Shown: in pieces, positions 1 through 12,427 of the stretch | Numbering within the stretch: the first letter of the stretch is position 1 | Layout: each line of letters starts with the position of its first letter | DNA from: Blakeslea trispora | Taxonomy: Eukaryota > Mucoromycota > Mucoromycetes > Mucorales > Choanephoraceae | Reading direction: 5' to 3' | DNA length: 64,000 nucleotides | Assembly (NCBI GenBank): GCA_025331445.1 | Contig: JAIWNE010000054.1 | Location: 153,449 to 217,448, forward strand | Notes under the pieces: generated by a model | Databases searched by the model: none | Seen by the model: only the letters and a program-made list of their open reading frames with translations | What the model was told of the DNA's origin: nothing | Translations under genes and position numbers: made by a program

Positions 1-830
1 AGTCACAGTAAGGATTTAAGGTTTCTGCTTGTCTCAGTTAGACATCAAAGTATTATTTGAAAGATGACCTATTGGCTTATGCCGGACTAGTACTATATTG
101 AATGATCAAAAGAAGCCGAACAAAAAAGAGGGGGTCCATGGTACCACATAACCTTTCAAGAAAAAAGAAAGTCCCTCAAGAGTTTGTTACTAGGTGACAA
201 AATAGAGTGGTTGCCAAAATGCATTTTCAATTAAACACAACATGGATCATCATACAGCTGAAAAGAAAGGATGTCAATTGCATTGTATGTATTATGGTAA
301 AGAGAGAGTTAAGATTGAAAAGGATAAACAGGTGATTTTGACCTTTTTCTCTGCTCATACACTGGTTACTAAGCTAACACATTTAACCTTTTTCTTCTTT
401 TTTCTAGGACAACTCTTTATTATACGATCAGTCAGATTTTGTATGAAAAAAAATAAAGACTAGGGGCAGGTCATCTGAATTGTGAGTAGCTTCTAAATTG
501 ACTATAAGCTTATAAACTAGTGCTTCTGTTGAATGTGTTTGAAAGTTAAATAGGTGTCACTGTGAATTAAAGAGGAGTTTGTCTGTCACAATAAAAAGCA
601 AAAAAGGAGAAGCTGATGTCGGCATAAATAGCCATTGAGTCAAAGTAGAGTCAGTTTGAATTGTTATTTATGCCTGCTTAGTAAGAGGCCTTTAGCCAAA
701 CTTTCAAGATGGATTCTTTCTGTTCTTGAGCTTATTCCCTATGACCCTCAATCGCTTGCTACATTAATCATTTTGAATGAACAACTTGACTTGTCTCAAG
801 TGCGTAGTAAGAAGGGGGGTATCTTTATTC
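1..830. other. intergenic stretch with weak exon-like patches
   Basis: No gene here can be assigned to a family. Two patches look faintly coding on the + strand. At 242-462, an ATG-led reading frame, if a roughly 75-nt intron ending in a pyrimidine-rich TTTTTTCTAG is removed, gives a protein of about 42 residues ending DNSLLYDQSDFV. At about 650-815 an open stretch includes residues like LELIPYDPQSLATLIIL. Neither matches anything I recognise, so they may be relics or chance. Confidence 0.3.
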
Positions 831-1962
831 TCATAATATATATCTACGCACAATAAGCACAATGACAAATGAAGTTAATCCAGCAATCAATGCGTCTAAC
901 CAAATAGGAGGAGGATGACGACGACGATTGGCTTCTACAGTACTAGGTCTTTCAGGCACAAAATGTATGTTTTGAATGATTGGATCTTGTATCGATCCAA
1001 CTTGATGATCACTAAGATTATCATTGTTGCCACTATGACCACTACTGCTGCTACTATTACTGCTGCCGTTGCTGCTACTACTACTACTGCCTCTATCATT
1101 CTCACTGGCTGATTTCTCGATAGGAGCATCCTTCTGTTCTACATTATAGCTAATGACAAAATCAGGCAATACTTCCTTGTTATTTTTTTCTACTTCAGGA
1201 GGCGTATCTGATAATGCATCGCTTGTGTTTACTTTGCATGTTGGACAGATCCAACCCATGGATCTAGATAAGACTAATGAATAAAGAATTACGTGATTGG
1301 ATGTAATGGCTTACTTCTTGGCCAATCTCTTTCTTTCTTCCTTTGTATAATCCAGTCCACCTATAGCTCCTTTGGCTTCAGTAGGAAAGAAGCCAATCAC
1401 AGCTAACAATACAGTGCGAACTTGACCAAATATGAGTCTACATGAAATCAAAACAAACAAGATCACTTACTTCCCCAAGCAGGTTGCCAAAATTCAGGAT
1501 GAAATCCAGTGATACTCAAACAGATCTTTGTGTTCAACTCAAAGCGACCATTAGGCTATTAAAACAATAAGACAGAGTATTCCTTATTCATTTGATCGTT
1601 CTTACTGTTAAAAAGATGATTTCAGGAGGCTTAAAGGGATACTCGCTAGGCAATAGAATTCGACCATGATATCTTCCATCTTCAAATTCAGTATCTTTAG
1701 GTCCTCTTACTGTGAAATGCCATTCGAAAATGTTGTCCTAATACAGTCAAAATCATAGTTTCCCTTATCTTTTGTGTTCTGTTCTACTTGCTACTTACTT
1801 CTAGAGGATGAGCGTCGTATTCATAGTTGTTTTCTTTTGCAAGTTCTTTTGCCTCTTGCATAACACGCTTCACGCCTAACAGTTCAAGGATGAGATAGGG
1901 GCCAAAGAAGGTTGTCAGACTACTTTACCTGGATTCTTCAAGTTGAATTTAGTACTGCTCAT
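831..1962 (-). CDS. ubiquitin-conjugating enzyme E2 J1/UBC6-like, tail-anchored
   Basis: Predicted ER-membrane E2 that passes ubiquitin to E3 ligases in ER-associated degradation. Six exons: 1929-1962, 1799-1875, 1606-1737, 1471-1555, 1315-1420 and 831-1263, giving 288 residues in frame. The N-terminal UBC fold shows the family pattern: KFNLKNPGVKRVMQEA, LEDNIFEWHFTVRGP, a YHGR strand, LPSEYPFKPPEIIFLTPNGR, and the active-site segment NTKICLSITGFHPEFWQPAWG, in which Cys of KICLS is the thioester cysteine. IGFFPTEAKGAIGGLDYT follows. The last exon is a Ser/Gly/Asn-rich linker ending in one hydrophobic segment (LIAGLTSFVIVLIV) and RRYIL, a typical tail anchor. Start chosen at the MSSTKFNL methionine that opens the UBC domain. 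UBE2J-type membership is well supported; J1 versus J2 is less certain. Confidence 0.9.
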
Positions 1963-2706
1963 CACCAATAAGACAGAGAGAAAAAAAAAAAGAATGAGAA
2001 AATAGAGCGAACCCCCTTCAAATTTGTTACGCGGGAATTAAACGATTGATTGGCTGAAATAAACCATTATAGATTAAGATGAGCTTGATTCATCGTTTTC
2101 TTGACCTCAAGAATGGAGATTGACTGTACAGAGATAGGTACTTTATTCAATTCAGTATAGATATATCCATAGAACACACTCATTTACTCTTTTGCAGTGC
2201 TCTATTTGATTGGCTAGGGATGTTGCAGGATGAATTTGTTTAGCATGTTATCTTACAAGTAATAAGGGAAAAAAATTGTTTCCTCTCAAAGAAAAAAAAA
2301 AAAAGACACGCGTCTCACTAAAAGTTCAAACGATATGCATGATTTCGCTTGATCCTCTCTTTTGCTGGTTGGTAGTACAGCCTGTACTGTACTTGAAAAT
2401 GCCAGAAGAGGGATTATTAATCAATTTTAAAGGGTTCTTCCTGTTTTGTCTAAATCGAGTAAATGACACGTAAGACAGATGCCCATGGTGGAGTTTAAAC
2501 ATAAAAATGAAACATTGAAATATGGTGTAAATAACCAAAAAGCATGGATAAATGACAGCACACACAAGCCATGACCCCAATCGCAGTTGGAAAGGCTCAT
2601 TTGTTCGCCGAACTTGATGGAAAAAGGGAAAAGAGTATAAAAAATGTTCTCTCTCTCCCTCTCTTTTTTTTTTTTCTTTTTTTTTATTACTAAGCATTAA
2701 ATCAAG
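1963..2706. promoter_or_regulatory. divergent intergenic region between E2 and alcohol dehydrogenase
   Basis: This 744-bp stretch carries the upstream regions of two divergent genes. It holds A-runs near 1980 and 2290 and a CT/T-rich tract at 2645-2690, just before the dehydrogenase start. No gene or recognised binding site was seen. Confidence 0.4.
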
Positions 2707-3923
2707 ATGGCTGCTGAAAACGATACTTTTACTGGTTGGGCTGGTGTTTCCAAGGGTAAGTCAAATATAGAAAAACAAAGTCAATTGAATTGACCGTCTA
2801 TCGATAGATGAACCCCTTCAACAAATGCAATTGACCCTCAAGCAATGGGATGAAGACAGTGTTGAAATGAACATTACTCACTGTGGTATTTGTGGTAGTG
2901 ATGTAGGTTATAATCATATCTCATTTGACCCTAGGACTCATCATCTTCTTCTATAGGATTATACCCTCAAGTCTCTTTGGGGAGCTACCAACTATCCTTG
3001 TGTGGTTGGTCACGAAATCGTCGGTGTCGTTACTCGTGTCGGTAAGAATGTGACCAACTTGAAGGTCGGTGACCGTGCTGGTGTAGGTGCTCAGTGTAAC
3101 TCTTGTCATGAATGTAAGAGCTGTAAGGACGAGGAAGAAAACTGTTGTTACAAGATGTCTGGTACTTATAACTCCAAATGGCCTAATGGTGACAAGACCT
3201 ATGGTGGTTATGCTGACAAATGGCGAGGTGATTACCGTTTTGCCTTCAAGGTACCTGATAGCTTGCCTAGTGAAATTGCTGCTACTTTCTTTTGTGCTGG
3301 TGTCACTACCTATGCTCCCTTGAGACGTACCAACGTCAATGAGAAGTCTGTGGTGGGTGTCATGGGTATTGGTGGTTTAGGTCACTATGGTATCCTTTGG
3401 GCCAATGCCATGGGTGCCAAGGTGGTTGGTTTATCTAGCAGTGATAGCAAGCGTGATGTTGCTCTTGAGCTTGGTTGTCATGAATTCGTAAACACAAATG
3501 ATGAAAAGGCTCTTGAGAGCTACAAGGGTCAATTGACTCATATTTTATGTACAGGTTGTGGACCTGATTTTACTTGTAAGTTTCTTGTAAAAAAAAGAAT
3601 GAATGTTTTTTATAAGTTGTTCATCTTTTATTATTTTAGGGGAAAAGTACCTTGCTCTTCTTAAGCGTAAAGGTTCATTCATCAATGTCAATGCTCCTAG
3701 CTGGACCTTCCCTCCTCTTAAGCCAATGCTCTTGATCGGTACTCAAGCCAATATCTTGGGTTCTCTGATTGGTTCTCCCAAGGAAATTGAAGAAATGCTT
3801 CAATTTGCTGCTGAAAAGAATGTTCGTCCCTGGATTGATGTTTTCCCTATGAAGGATGTCAACAAGGTTCTTGAAGATTTCAGAGCCGGCAAGCCTAGAT
3901 TCAGATTTGTCTTGGAAAACTAA
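2707..3923 (+). CDS. zinc-dependent alcohol dehydrogenase, cinnamyl-alcohol dehydrogenase/ADH6 type
   Basis: Cytosolic NADP(H)-dependent medium-chain dehydrogenase, reducing or oxidising aliphatic and aromatic aldehydes/alcohols. Exons 2707-2755, 2808-2902, 2957-3575 and 3640-3923 give 348 residues, normal for the family. Catalytic zinc ligands are visible in CGICGSD and in VVGHEIVG. The structural-zinc lobe has four closely spaced cysteines (QCNSCHECKSCKDEEENCC). The Rossmann glycine motif is GIGGLGHYG. The C-terminal EEMLQFAAEKNVRPWIDVFP and RFRFVL segments match the CAD/ADH6 family. The intron splitting GSD from DYTLKSLW is placed by family spacing. It is divergent from the E2 gene. The exact substrate cannot be read from sequence; the family assignment is firm. 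Confidence 0.92.
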
Positions 3924-4522
3924 TGCTAAAACTCATGTACATAATTTAAGTAAATAAAAAATGAATTGTCTTTTATCAAGAGTTATTCAGCTTGCAATGA
4001 GCATTCGTTTGAAGCTCTCTTAGTCTCAAACAACAAGCCTTTTTTACACAAAAAGCCTGCTAATGAAATCAAATGAAAAAGAAAGAAAGAGATTGCGGAT
4101 TTGTTTGTCCTTCCTCTTACAAATACAGTAAAATAAGATTCTACCAAACGCATCTAACAGAGTTGGATAAGATGCTGAAATCTCATTCACAATTAACCTA
4201 TGAGGGAATAAGGATAGAGCCAGTCTTTCATGGCCCAAGAAGAGGAGGGGGGATGGATATCAAGTCCAATGTAGCGCACAGTACTCGGTATAAATCCAAG
4301 TCAAGCAGTTCGTTTTGATATAAATTAGACTTTGTTGGATAGCATATAAAGTAAAATGGGGGGGGGGTTTATTTATTATTATATATATATATATAGTTGA
4401 TTTCTAAATGAGCAACAAATGAAAAAAAAAAAAAGTATTGTTTACAAGAGAGAAAAGAAAAGGGAGGAATCTTTTTTTTTCAACTATTGCTCTGGTATAT
4501 GACAGTAACAAGGGCTATATTT
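3924..4522. other. convergent intergenic region with G10 and AT repeat
   Basis: 3' flanks of two convergent genes. It contains a run of ten G at 4358-4367 (C-run on the strand of the minus gene) and a (TA)n tract at about 4380-4395. Several short open frames lie between 4044 and 4318 but show no recognisable protein. Confidence 0.5.
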
Positions 4523-6115
4523 CTATACAAAGCAAATCCATGATTTTCCTGTCTTTCTTACTGTAGGGTCTGCTGTATCTAATTCCATCAGATCGAACTG
4601 TTGTGTAGCTTCATCCATATGAGTCACTGAAAAGTCCCAACAATAGATTCGCTCTTCATAACCCTTTTGCCCTCTCGTCTCAATCGATGCAAACACCTTT
4701 GAATAGTCAGGCGTAATGCGAACATCTGTAATTGTATAGTTCTGATGGGGTGTCGGTAGTGTGGGTACCAATCGATAGATGGTCTCACTCGTCTGTAAAT
4801 CCCATACATTGATACAAGCACTTGTCTGTGGCATGAGTTGAGATGGTTGTTCATGAGATGTAGTGCCGTTGATGGATTGATAATGCTTGTAGAGTTGATA
4901 GGGTGTCATTTGAGCAAGAGGTGTTGGTGATGGAGTTGCATTTAGCTGAGATACATAACCTACAGTGGTTGGTTTTTGTGTACGTTGAATGACCACATTT
5001 TGATCTGAGGGTATCAGTTTGATTGCATTGGTAGCGTGTGTCACCTTGCCCTTGGTCAACAAGAAAAAGGGCGTAAGACAGAGACGAGAAAAGGCAGTGA
5101 TGTCTTCTGTCATCCATTCGTTCTCCACTGCTTCACCCGGGCGTATCTCATACACTAAAGAACCGGTCAAGACAGAGAATACCAGGATGGGACCTGAGGC
5201 ATCAGGAGCGCAAGCAATGAGATGACCATGGATGACAATCTCACCCACGCCTTGGTACCAATCAATCCTACCAGACAGATAGGCAGCAATGTCAATGGCG
5301 CCTCTTCGTGTAGGTTGATGTGAGATTGTTTCATTCGTCTTTACAAGATCCCATACCAAGACCATATTGTCTGATCCACCACTCACAACCACTTTAGATC
5401 AACATTAGCGAGAAGAATCTTTGTTTTTTTTTCAAGACTTACCATCTTCATGCATACTAACACACAATACTCTACCTCGGTGTCCATGCCAGATCTTTAT
5501 AATCTCTTTTGTATTCAAATCCCATATGGCTACCGATCCATCTAATCCACCCGTCACTAACCATGGTGAAGAAGGGTGTGTATAATGACAGACGATGGCA
5601 TGTGTTCTCCCAGCATCTAAGGGATTGTTTGTAGTGCAGAGAGAAGTGCATTGTTTGTTGAGAGGTGATTGAATGATCAAACTTTGGTGTGAGGTGTGAT
5701 AGTTGGGATTAGAACGAATGATGCGGCCATCCGAGGCAATCGTCAGACTGGTAAACATCCCTTGTTCTTGAGGTGCTCCAATGATAGAATAAGGCTTGTT
5801 GAATTGAGTGGGTGATTTTGTGGTTTCAGGATAGAATCCTCTGCAGCGTCCGGTATGCCAATTTCGAGTGATACGATACATGTCTTGCCAAAGTCGAGTA
5901 TATTGAGGTGCAGGAAATTGAACGGACCAGAATCTTCGAGGACAAGGCTTAAAGTCCCGCTGGCAAGCATAAGGCCAAATGAGATCGTCGTAATGAGAAA
6001 GAAGCATGGACCACTGTCGACATACTTGGCTACATGCTGCTAATGATAGACCGTCTAGATAGATAAAGATAGAGAGCAAAAGCTCTGGTGGAAAAGGACC
6101 GTTTGGCTTCTCCAT
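4523..6115 (-). CDS. F-box and WD40-repeat protein
   Basis: Likely substrate receptor of an SCF ubiquitin ligase: the F-box would bind Skp1 and the propeller would recruit the target. Two exons, 5443-6115 and 4523-5391, give 513 residues. The F-box lies at about residues 5-50 (FPPELLLSIFIYLDGLSLAACSQVCRQW). WD-like blades follow: WLVTGGLDGSVAIWDLNTKEI, then HGHRGRVLCVSMHEDVVVSGG with MVLVWDL across the splice, and further degenerate blades (ACINVWDLQTSETIYRL; IYCWDF). The intron acceptor joins GAAGATG to TGGTTG, restoring the blade motif EDVVVSGGSDN. Only some blades are canonical. The target is unknown. Confidence 0.85.
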
Positions 6116-6285
6116 TAGTAAGAAAAAGAAAGAGAGAGTAAAGAGAAAGAAAAAAGAAAAAAAAAAGTTTATTATTTAATAATATCACTATGTACAACCC
6201 TTTGCTTTTCTCATACATGGAAAGAGCAAAAAAAAGTGGTCCACTTTACAATACAAACAAGAGCCCTTTCTCTCTCTCTCTTTCT

Positions 6286-6632
6286 CTATTTTCTTTGATG
6301 CTCGGAACAACAAACGCTTTTACCACCCTTAGCAAACAATTCACTACAGCATTTACGTAAATTCTCTATCTGCCGTTGACAGCGAGACTCTTGATAATCG
6401 TTCTTGTTTAGGCAGTCTTGAATAGCGCAAGCTTATTTTTGTTTGTTTAAAAAAAAAAAAAGGAATTATTTAATTGTTGTCAACCAGTTAAAACCTATGA
6501 ATTACTTACCAAACTTTTGACAAGGAGGAACCTAAGAAAGATATGATCAGTTGAATTAGAAAATCACCTTGATGATATAATTCATACCTCTAATGGTGGA
6601 GGAGGGGGTGGAGCAGGAGGGCCTTTCGACAT
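6286..6632 (-). CDS. CMC4: twin-Cx9C mitochondrial protein CMC4
   Basis: Small intermembrane-space protein imported by the Mia40 oxidative pathway. Three exons, 6588-6632, 6510-6531 (only 22 nt) and 6286-6431, give 70 residues. The N-terminus is MSKGPPAPPPPPPLE, a proline run not present in the human protein. It is followed by PCQKFACAIQDCL, then YQESRCQRQIENLRKCC and SVCCSEH. The Cys spacing and the QKxACxIQxCL and LRKCC signatures match human CMC4/p8. The 22-nt middle exon makes the gene easy to miss. It lies head-to-tail behind the F-box/WD40 gene on the same strand. Confidence is high from the cysteine pattern and length. Confidence 0.88.
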
Positions 6633-6820
6633 AACAGAAAAAAGTGAATAGAAAAAATAAATGAATAAAAAAAAGCCGGGTAAACAGAACTTTTATTTTT
6701 TTTTGCATCAATGACGCATGTTCAAAGCCAATCAATGACTGAGATTCAATTATGTAATGCTTAAATTTCATGCGTGTTTTCTGAAACTTTTTATGTGATC
6801 CTTTTACTGAATTAATTTCA

Positions 6821-8526
6821 TTAGATAATCAAGCGCTTTTTATTCAAAAAAACTGCATCTACTGATTTACACTTGAAGTTAACGTATCCATGTTGAGCAA
6901 GTGAATGGAATTCATTAGCCTCACCCAAGGATGTGTCTTGTCCATTTCCTAGCTCAAGAACGCTAAACATGGCATTCAGTTGTTGCATGTCGATAGCCTC
7001 TATTTTTTGAAAAGGTCGAGCTAGTACAGGGATATTGTTGGGGTTTTCTCGATAGGCATCTGCATAATACCATCCATCTTTCTCTTCTTGTATCTGTGTT
7101 ATATGAAACAGTTGAACTATTTTATCATAAGGGGCTTTCTTGACACGCATACGACGACCTATCTTTAACTTGCGCAACTGTTGGTGTGGTAGGCAGATGT
7201 CAATCTTGTATTGATGATGTATTTCCTGCATTGGGTAAAGCCGGACGTCATTTAGAGTCAAGGATTCAAGATGGTAGCAGAGGGTAGCAATAGGATGAAA
7301 GAAATCATCTGGCAGGACACACTGGACAAGCTTTATCTTTCTTAATGGATGCTCTATAATACCTTGTGTTTGGTCGGGTGAAGCACATAGATTGACCTGA
7401 ACAAGACACAAAGAAGTTAAGCGAGAAAAAGAGAGCAATACTACGTCCAAGTCAATCGTGCCTGTCAAGAAAAAGGATCCATTCAATCTCAGATGCTGCA
7501 ATCCAGGACATGCTTGGCCAATCAACTGAATGATGGCATGACTTGTCCTGTTGTGCGGTAAACCGAGAGAAATGCTTTGAATAGTCGAAAGATGGCCTGT
7601 ACTGAACAGATGATGACAGATACTTGAGCAAGTGCCACACACTGCACACAAGGCAAGTCTGTGCAGGCATCTTTGGCGTTGCTCTAATTGCTGAAAGAAG
7701 TGGGGTTCAATCTTGACACCACAGAGATCAACATGGACAAGTTTGGGACAATCTGACCAAAATCGACTGTACAGTCCTACATCATGCGGCTCAGTTGTAC
7801 CTCTAGTGTCACTCAATCGATCTTTCTTGTGGTTCTTGAGTTCCAGAGATTCAAGCTGAGGATAAAGACGGCCGAGATAGGGTAGCCATGAATGAGGTTG
7901 ATCCAAGCCACTGCATGAACGCAACTTGAGTACCTTGATGCTCTGAATAGGTTCGTGGAGCTGCGTTGTAGACTCAGGTGCCGTTGCTTGTGCTCCTTCT
8001 ACTGTCAAATGCATAAGAGAAGGACAGTGTTGATGAATGGATTCCAACAGATAGGCTGTGATGTTCATGCCACTCAAATCAAACAAAGACAGTGTCTCTA
8101 GCTTGGGATGATAGGAGAGTATGTCCATCAATGAATCTACAGTCAGTGGCTTTCTGAGTGAAAGAGACGTGATGTGCTGAAAAGAGCGATAAAAGGACAG
8201 AACAGTTGCTGCATTGGATTCAAAGACATGATCTGATATCCAAACATGAAGTGATTGCAAGTAAGGCAGAGATGCCTGAACCATTCTCATGTTGTCTTCA
8301 AACAAATGAAAATTGGTTATTCGAATTGACGAACATATTGGTGATATCTGGAGGCCTTTAAGAATTGAGCAAAATTGTAACGACAGTGAATTGAGACGTC
8401 ACTGTAGAGAAACAAGATAAAGGTGTCATGAAAGAGGTGGTTGACAAGCAAAAGTTGATAATAGTCATTGTGGGAAAGATACTGGCTAATACATTGTGTT
8501 ATTTCAAAAGGTAAAGAATGTATCAT
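6821..8526 (-). pseudogene. F-box/leucine-rich-repeat protein with one frame break
   Basis: Looks like an F-box/LRR receptor of an SCF ubiquitin ligase. The F-box is at the start (MIHSLPFEITQCISQYLSHN, then a short LLLVNHLFHDTF stretch). The rest is repeated leucine-rich segments such as LETLSLFDLSGMNI, LMHLTVEG, LESLELKN and LVHVDLCGVKI. The first frame stops at 8317. The second, open from above 8330 down to 6821, starts RITNFHLFEDN directly after the same codons. Adding one base near 8325 gives a continuous 568-residue protein. An alternative is a 35-nt intron (8296-8330), which also restores the frame but is shorter than every other intron here. It may be a working gene with a sequence error, or a recent pseudogene. 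Confidence 0.7.
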
Positions 8527-10585
8527 TTACCTTGGTGAAAGGAAAAGAAAAAGAGACAAAGTGTGTGAAAGTGATGTGATATTTATGCGTTTCAGAAAAA
8601 CAAAAAAAAAATCGTGTAACCAGACAAATTGTTGGTCTCTACCTTCCACATTTGCAATCTATTATATACTCTGTATTTCTCTTTGTTTTTTTTCATTGTT
8701 TCTCGAAGCTACAAGACTTGAAAGCACTCCACTTATGATGCCTTTGTGAGCAGAGTTTCCTTTGATGAACCCATAAAGATAGCAAAAAAAAAAAAAATAC
8801 ATGGCTTAGCTTCGTTGCTGCGGCATGTTGTATTTGGTCTTGCACATGCTTGTGTGTAATGACATTCAAGTCCAAGAAAACTTAAATTTTCCAGAAAATA
8901 AATGCCTGTTCCTTTTGGCAGAAAATAAATGATAAGAGCTGTAAACAAGCTAAGCGTAGGAACGAGTAGCAAGTTGTTGATGTATGTAAATAGGGCTTTG
9001 TTCATAAAGAAAGCAATAGATGATTTAATATACAGAATGACTACGAAAACTGTAGTTATCAATAGTAAGTATGTTGCTATCATTTTACTATACAGATAAT
9101 TTCCTCTGTTATCAATTTGCTACGATTCATTTTGTCTTTAGTTTGCTTCCAAAATTGGCATCCAACGTTTCTCTAGAAGATTTCCCTTATGTTTAGAACA
9201 AACTAAAACAATTCTGCCTTATCCGTACATTGTCATTTCAGAATTTAAAAGACAACAAGTGCAAGTTTGCACTGCCTTGCTGAAAAGTATAGAATGAACA
9301 GAATCCTTGTAGCGTATCTGAAGGGGAATCAATCCTTTTTTTTTGTCAGACGATAAAAGACAAAACCTCCCTACTGTCGTTAGGCAAATAAACTGAATAG
9401 ATCATAAAAAACAAAGAAAGCATAAAAAATGTATAGAAATGACAAAAAGAGGGTGGTATAATCATGTCTATAGTTTAGCATGGACTCTTCAAATGTATTC
9501 TACTCTTAGGTAGCCACTTTCAGTTATTCTGGCAATATCGTTCATCTTGAGTATAAGAGAGAACAATTGCTTTTTTCTGACAAGGGTATAGAGTGTTTCT
9601 TTTTGAATCAGGAGACTGTTGTTTTTTGTGCAAGAGAATACAAGGTGATTTAAGAAAAACAATAGGCCTTCGTGTCAACTCAGGTGGTAATAAGATTGGG
9701 TAATGAAAAAAGCCTTGCTGAATCTTTGTGTTAACAGCAAAAACTTATTTCAATCGAAACCAAAGACCAAGTCACTTGCTTGCTGCTATTGTCTTCTGTT
9801 GTCTTCTATAGTCTGCTATCATATGCCTAACATACTATTACTCTTTCATGTAATCAAAATAGAAAAACAAAAATCGATGCATCTGCTCTACATGCATTAT
9901 ATCAGCTGGGCTTGCGTTTCAGTTTGCTTCCTCCTTTGCCGAACTGAATTGAGCCAGATTCAAATCGCTTTGGTCATAACGACATTTACCATCGTGTAGC
10001 ATAGACATCTCTTCTCATTTTCTATCAACACCCATTATTTGTTATAGATGTAGTCTCAAAGAAAAAGAGTCTTTACTTGTAAATGTTTATTTATAAAGTC
10101 CATCCACTCAAAGCACTAAGAACACTCAAACCAATAAAAATATTTCTGAAAGCTCGATCAACATATGGATTAAACTTTGAAAAATTGGAAAGTTTCAATG
10201 CAGAGACATTTTATTGACTCGTTTCAAGTTCATCTTTTGTTGGGTTCTGTAATGTAAATAGCTCTTTTATTTGTCAAATAGAAAAAAAAAGAAAGAAAAT
10301 CCCATTCTTTAAAGAACTTGTATTTTATTGAAAACACAAGGCAACTTTTGATTTGATCGCGTGAACACCCCTCCTCCTTTGAAAAGTATAGCTTTAGCTT
10401 GATGCGTTATTTGATCAAACCAAAAAAAAAAATTGGAGAGTGTAACTCTTTGTCGTGCTTCTATATTGATATCAACAATGTACCATCTAGTCGCCATCAA
10501 AGCCAAAGTCAAACAACAATGAAATACTATGATCAGCAATATTCTTTGTTCTATTTGATTGTGTTATTGCATATTTCCTAATTAG

Positions 10586-10689
10586 ACAAGGCTCTCGATT
10601 ATGCAGCTCAAAATATCCTCAAAGAAGAAAATAATGTAGATAAAGTCGATGCAAATGTCCTGTTGGCAAAACTTTGCGCAACACATTGA
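10586..10689 (+). pseudogene. orphan exon-like fragment
   Basis: After a good acceptor (TTTCCTAATTAG) an open frame reads DKALDYAAQNILKEENNV and ends LLAKLCATH before TGA. Amino-acid composition and the acceptor look like the last exon of a gene. No matching upstream exon or donor could be found, and the family is not recognised. It may be a relic or chance. Confidence 0.25.
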
Positions 10690-12359
10690 CATATATTGCA
10701 GAGTGACAAATGTGGCGCCTACCTTGTTTATTACATTTCAAGGCCACACATACCATTGTCTATTAGTTGATTGAGGCTCAAGTTCCAAAAGCAAAGCCCA
10801 AAAAAAAAAGCTGAAAGTCTATACACTGGTTGCTTAGGAAACAGACTAATTGCGTGTCTATATTAAGCATCTACCTCACTCATTTATGTTGTCTCAGGGA
10901 AAAAGCAGAGAATGTCTGCTCGATAGAAATTAATGTAGACTGATATATTATTTCGACTTTCTAACCTGATTATGGCAACTGTTAATAATTTGATAAAGAA
11001 ATTGCCATCGATCGTTTTGTTACTTTAATGCACATGAACTCAATAAGGTCTGGATGTACCTTACGCCATACAACAGTTGCATAGGAAAAAATAAGAAGAA
11101 CAAAAAAAAACTACTAACGAGCAAAGAAGTTCTTGTACTTGAGTCTGAACTGGTTGAATCGACTCAGTGTTCATGCAACAGCAATACTATACATTAATAA
11201 CAAGCGTCATTACGACAATTGATCAGCCTGAATGTGTTTACCCCCCCTTAGGACTGCAATCGTCCACCTAAACCAAGCCATTCTTTTTTATTCTTCTTCT
11301 ATATACTCGTATCCCTTGTACCGGCAATATCTATGCTATCCTGTATTTGCAATCACATATGCTCATTTCTCTTTATAAATTGATTTATCTTTCCCATAAG
11401 ACCATGTTAATTTAGAGCTAATAAACTTAATTATACAGTTGCTGATAAAGGATGCTGGGCATGAAAGTAAATCGTCAATTAGTTTGTCAAAATAATGCTA
11501 TTTCATTTGGAGCATAAATGATCGTTGTGCTATTAATAGCCTGATGAGAGTCACTTGAAACAATCATTTATAGTTCGTTTTTAATAACTTTACCAAACAT
11601 AGCATATAAACAATGAAGGCTGGAAAAAAAACAAGGAAAGAAAGAAATACAGATCTCAGCCACTACTTGGCACTTGTAGTTGACTATCCTAGAGTTGGTT
11701 TTATGTACAGAACAGCGTTTTATAAGTTAGTATGATGTTATTGAATGTACACTAAAAACACACGAGTATGTTTAGCACAAGCTATACTTCAAAGGGTTGC
11801 ACAACTAAAAAAACCTTCAATGATTTTTTCCAGAAAATAGTTACCAATTTAATAATGCAACTTATACAGACGGAGTCTGTAAAATAAAAAACGAAATGAT
11901 GGCGTCTGCATTCTCCTTTTTATCTATCGCGTCCAAATGATGCATTTTTTTTTTATTATTCACTCAATTGCACTGACTTTGTTCTGTAACAACAGCCCAT
12001 TGTTTTGTTTGTTTTAAATAAAGAGAGTAGGGGTATAACTGAAAAAAAAAGTCTCGTTTCCTAAAACGTATGTTTCTAATTTTACAAAATCTGGACTCTC
12101 TGTAAATCATCGGTTTAAATTGTCCTTGGCGATCTTTTTTGATTGGGCAAGAAAAAGATAGACTAAAAAAAAAAAGAAACCAATTTCGCAAATAGAATAA
12201 CTAAGCCTGATTCCTGATTAAAATTAGAGCTAATTCAAGGTATTAGGGACCAACAATCTGCTATTATTAGATTGTTGACATCATCCTGTTATGGATGTCA
12301 GCGATCATCTTTCGTTAGTGTTCGTTTTATTAAAATCGTTCAAAGTTGAAAAAAAAACA

Positions 12360-12367
12360 TATAAATA
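12360..12367 (+). promoter_or_regulatory. TATA-like box of the KRE9-like gene
   Basis: TATAAATA lies 68 bp upstream of the start codon of the wall-protein gene, with a pyrimidine-rich leader between. Position and sequence fit a core promoter element; no experimental support. Confidence 0.45.
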
Positions 12368-12427
12368 AGCCAACCATTTGTTCTTTTCAATTCTTTATTC
12401 TAAACACACATATACTCAAATTTTAAA

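Larger units (their letters stand above)
8527..12427. other. gene-poor region with scattered exon-like scraps
   Basis: Nearly 3.9 kb without a gene I can name. A minus-strand frame at 8733-9083 (116 codons) begins with hydrophobic stretches (MIATYLLLITTVFVVILYI), but such frames arise easily in AT-rich DNA. Patches near 10586-10689 and 11020-11200 on the + strand read like exons without partners. A C7 run sits at about 11241. No tRNA or rRNA was recognised. Confidence 0.5.

Noticed and set aside
8733..9083. 116-codon hydrophobic minus-strand frame
   Set aside because: T/A-rich DNA readily gives hydrophobic frames; there is no homology, intron or promoter support. Mentioned only inside the gene-poor region.
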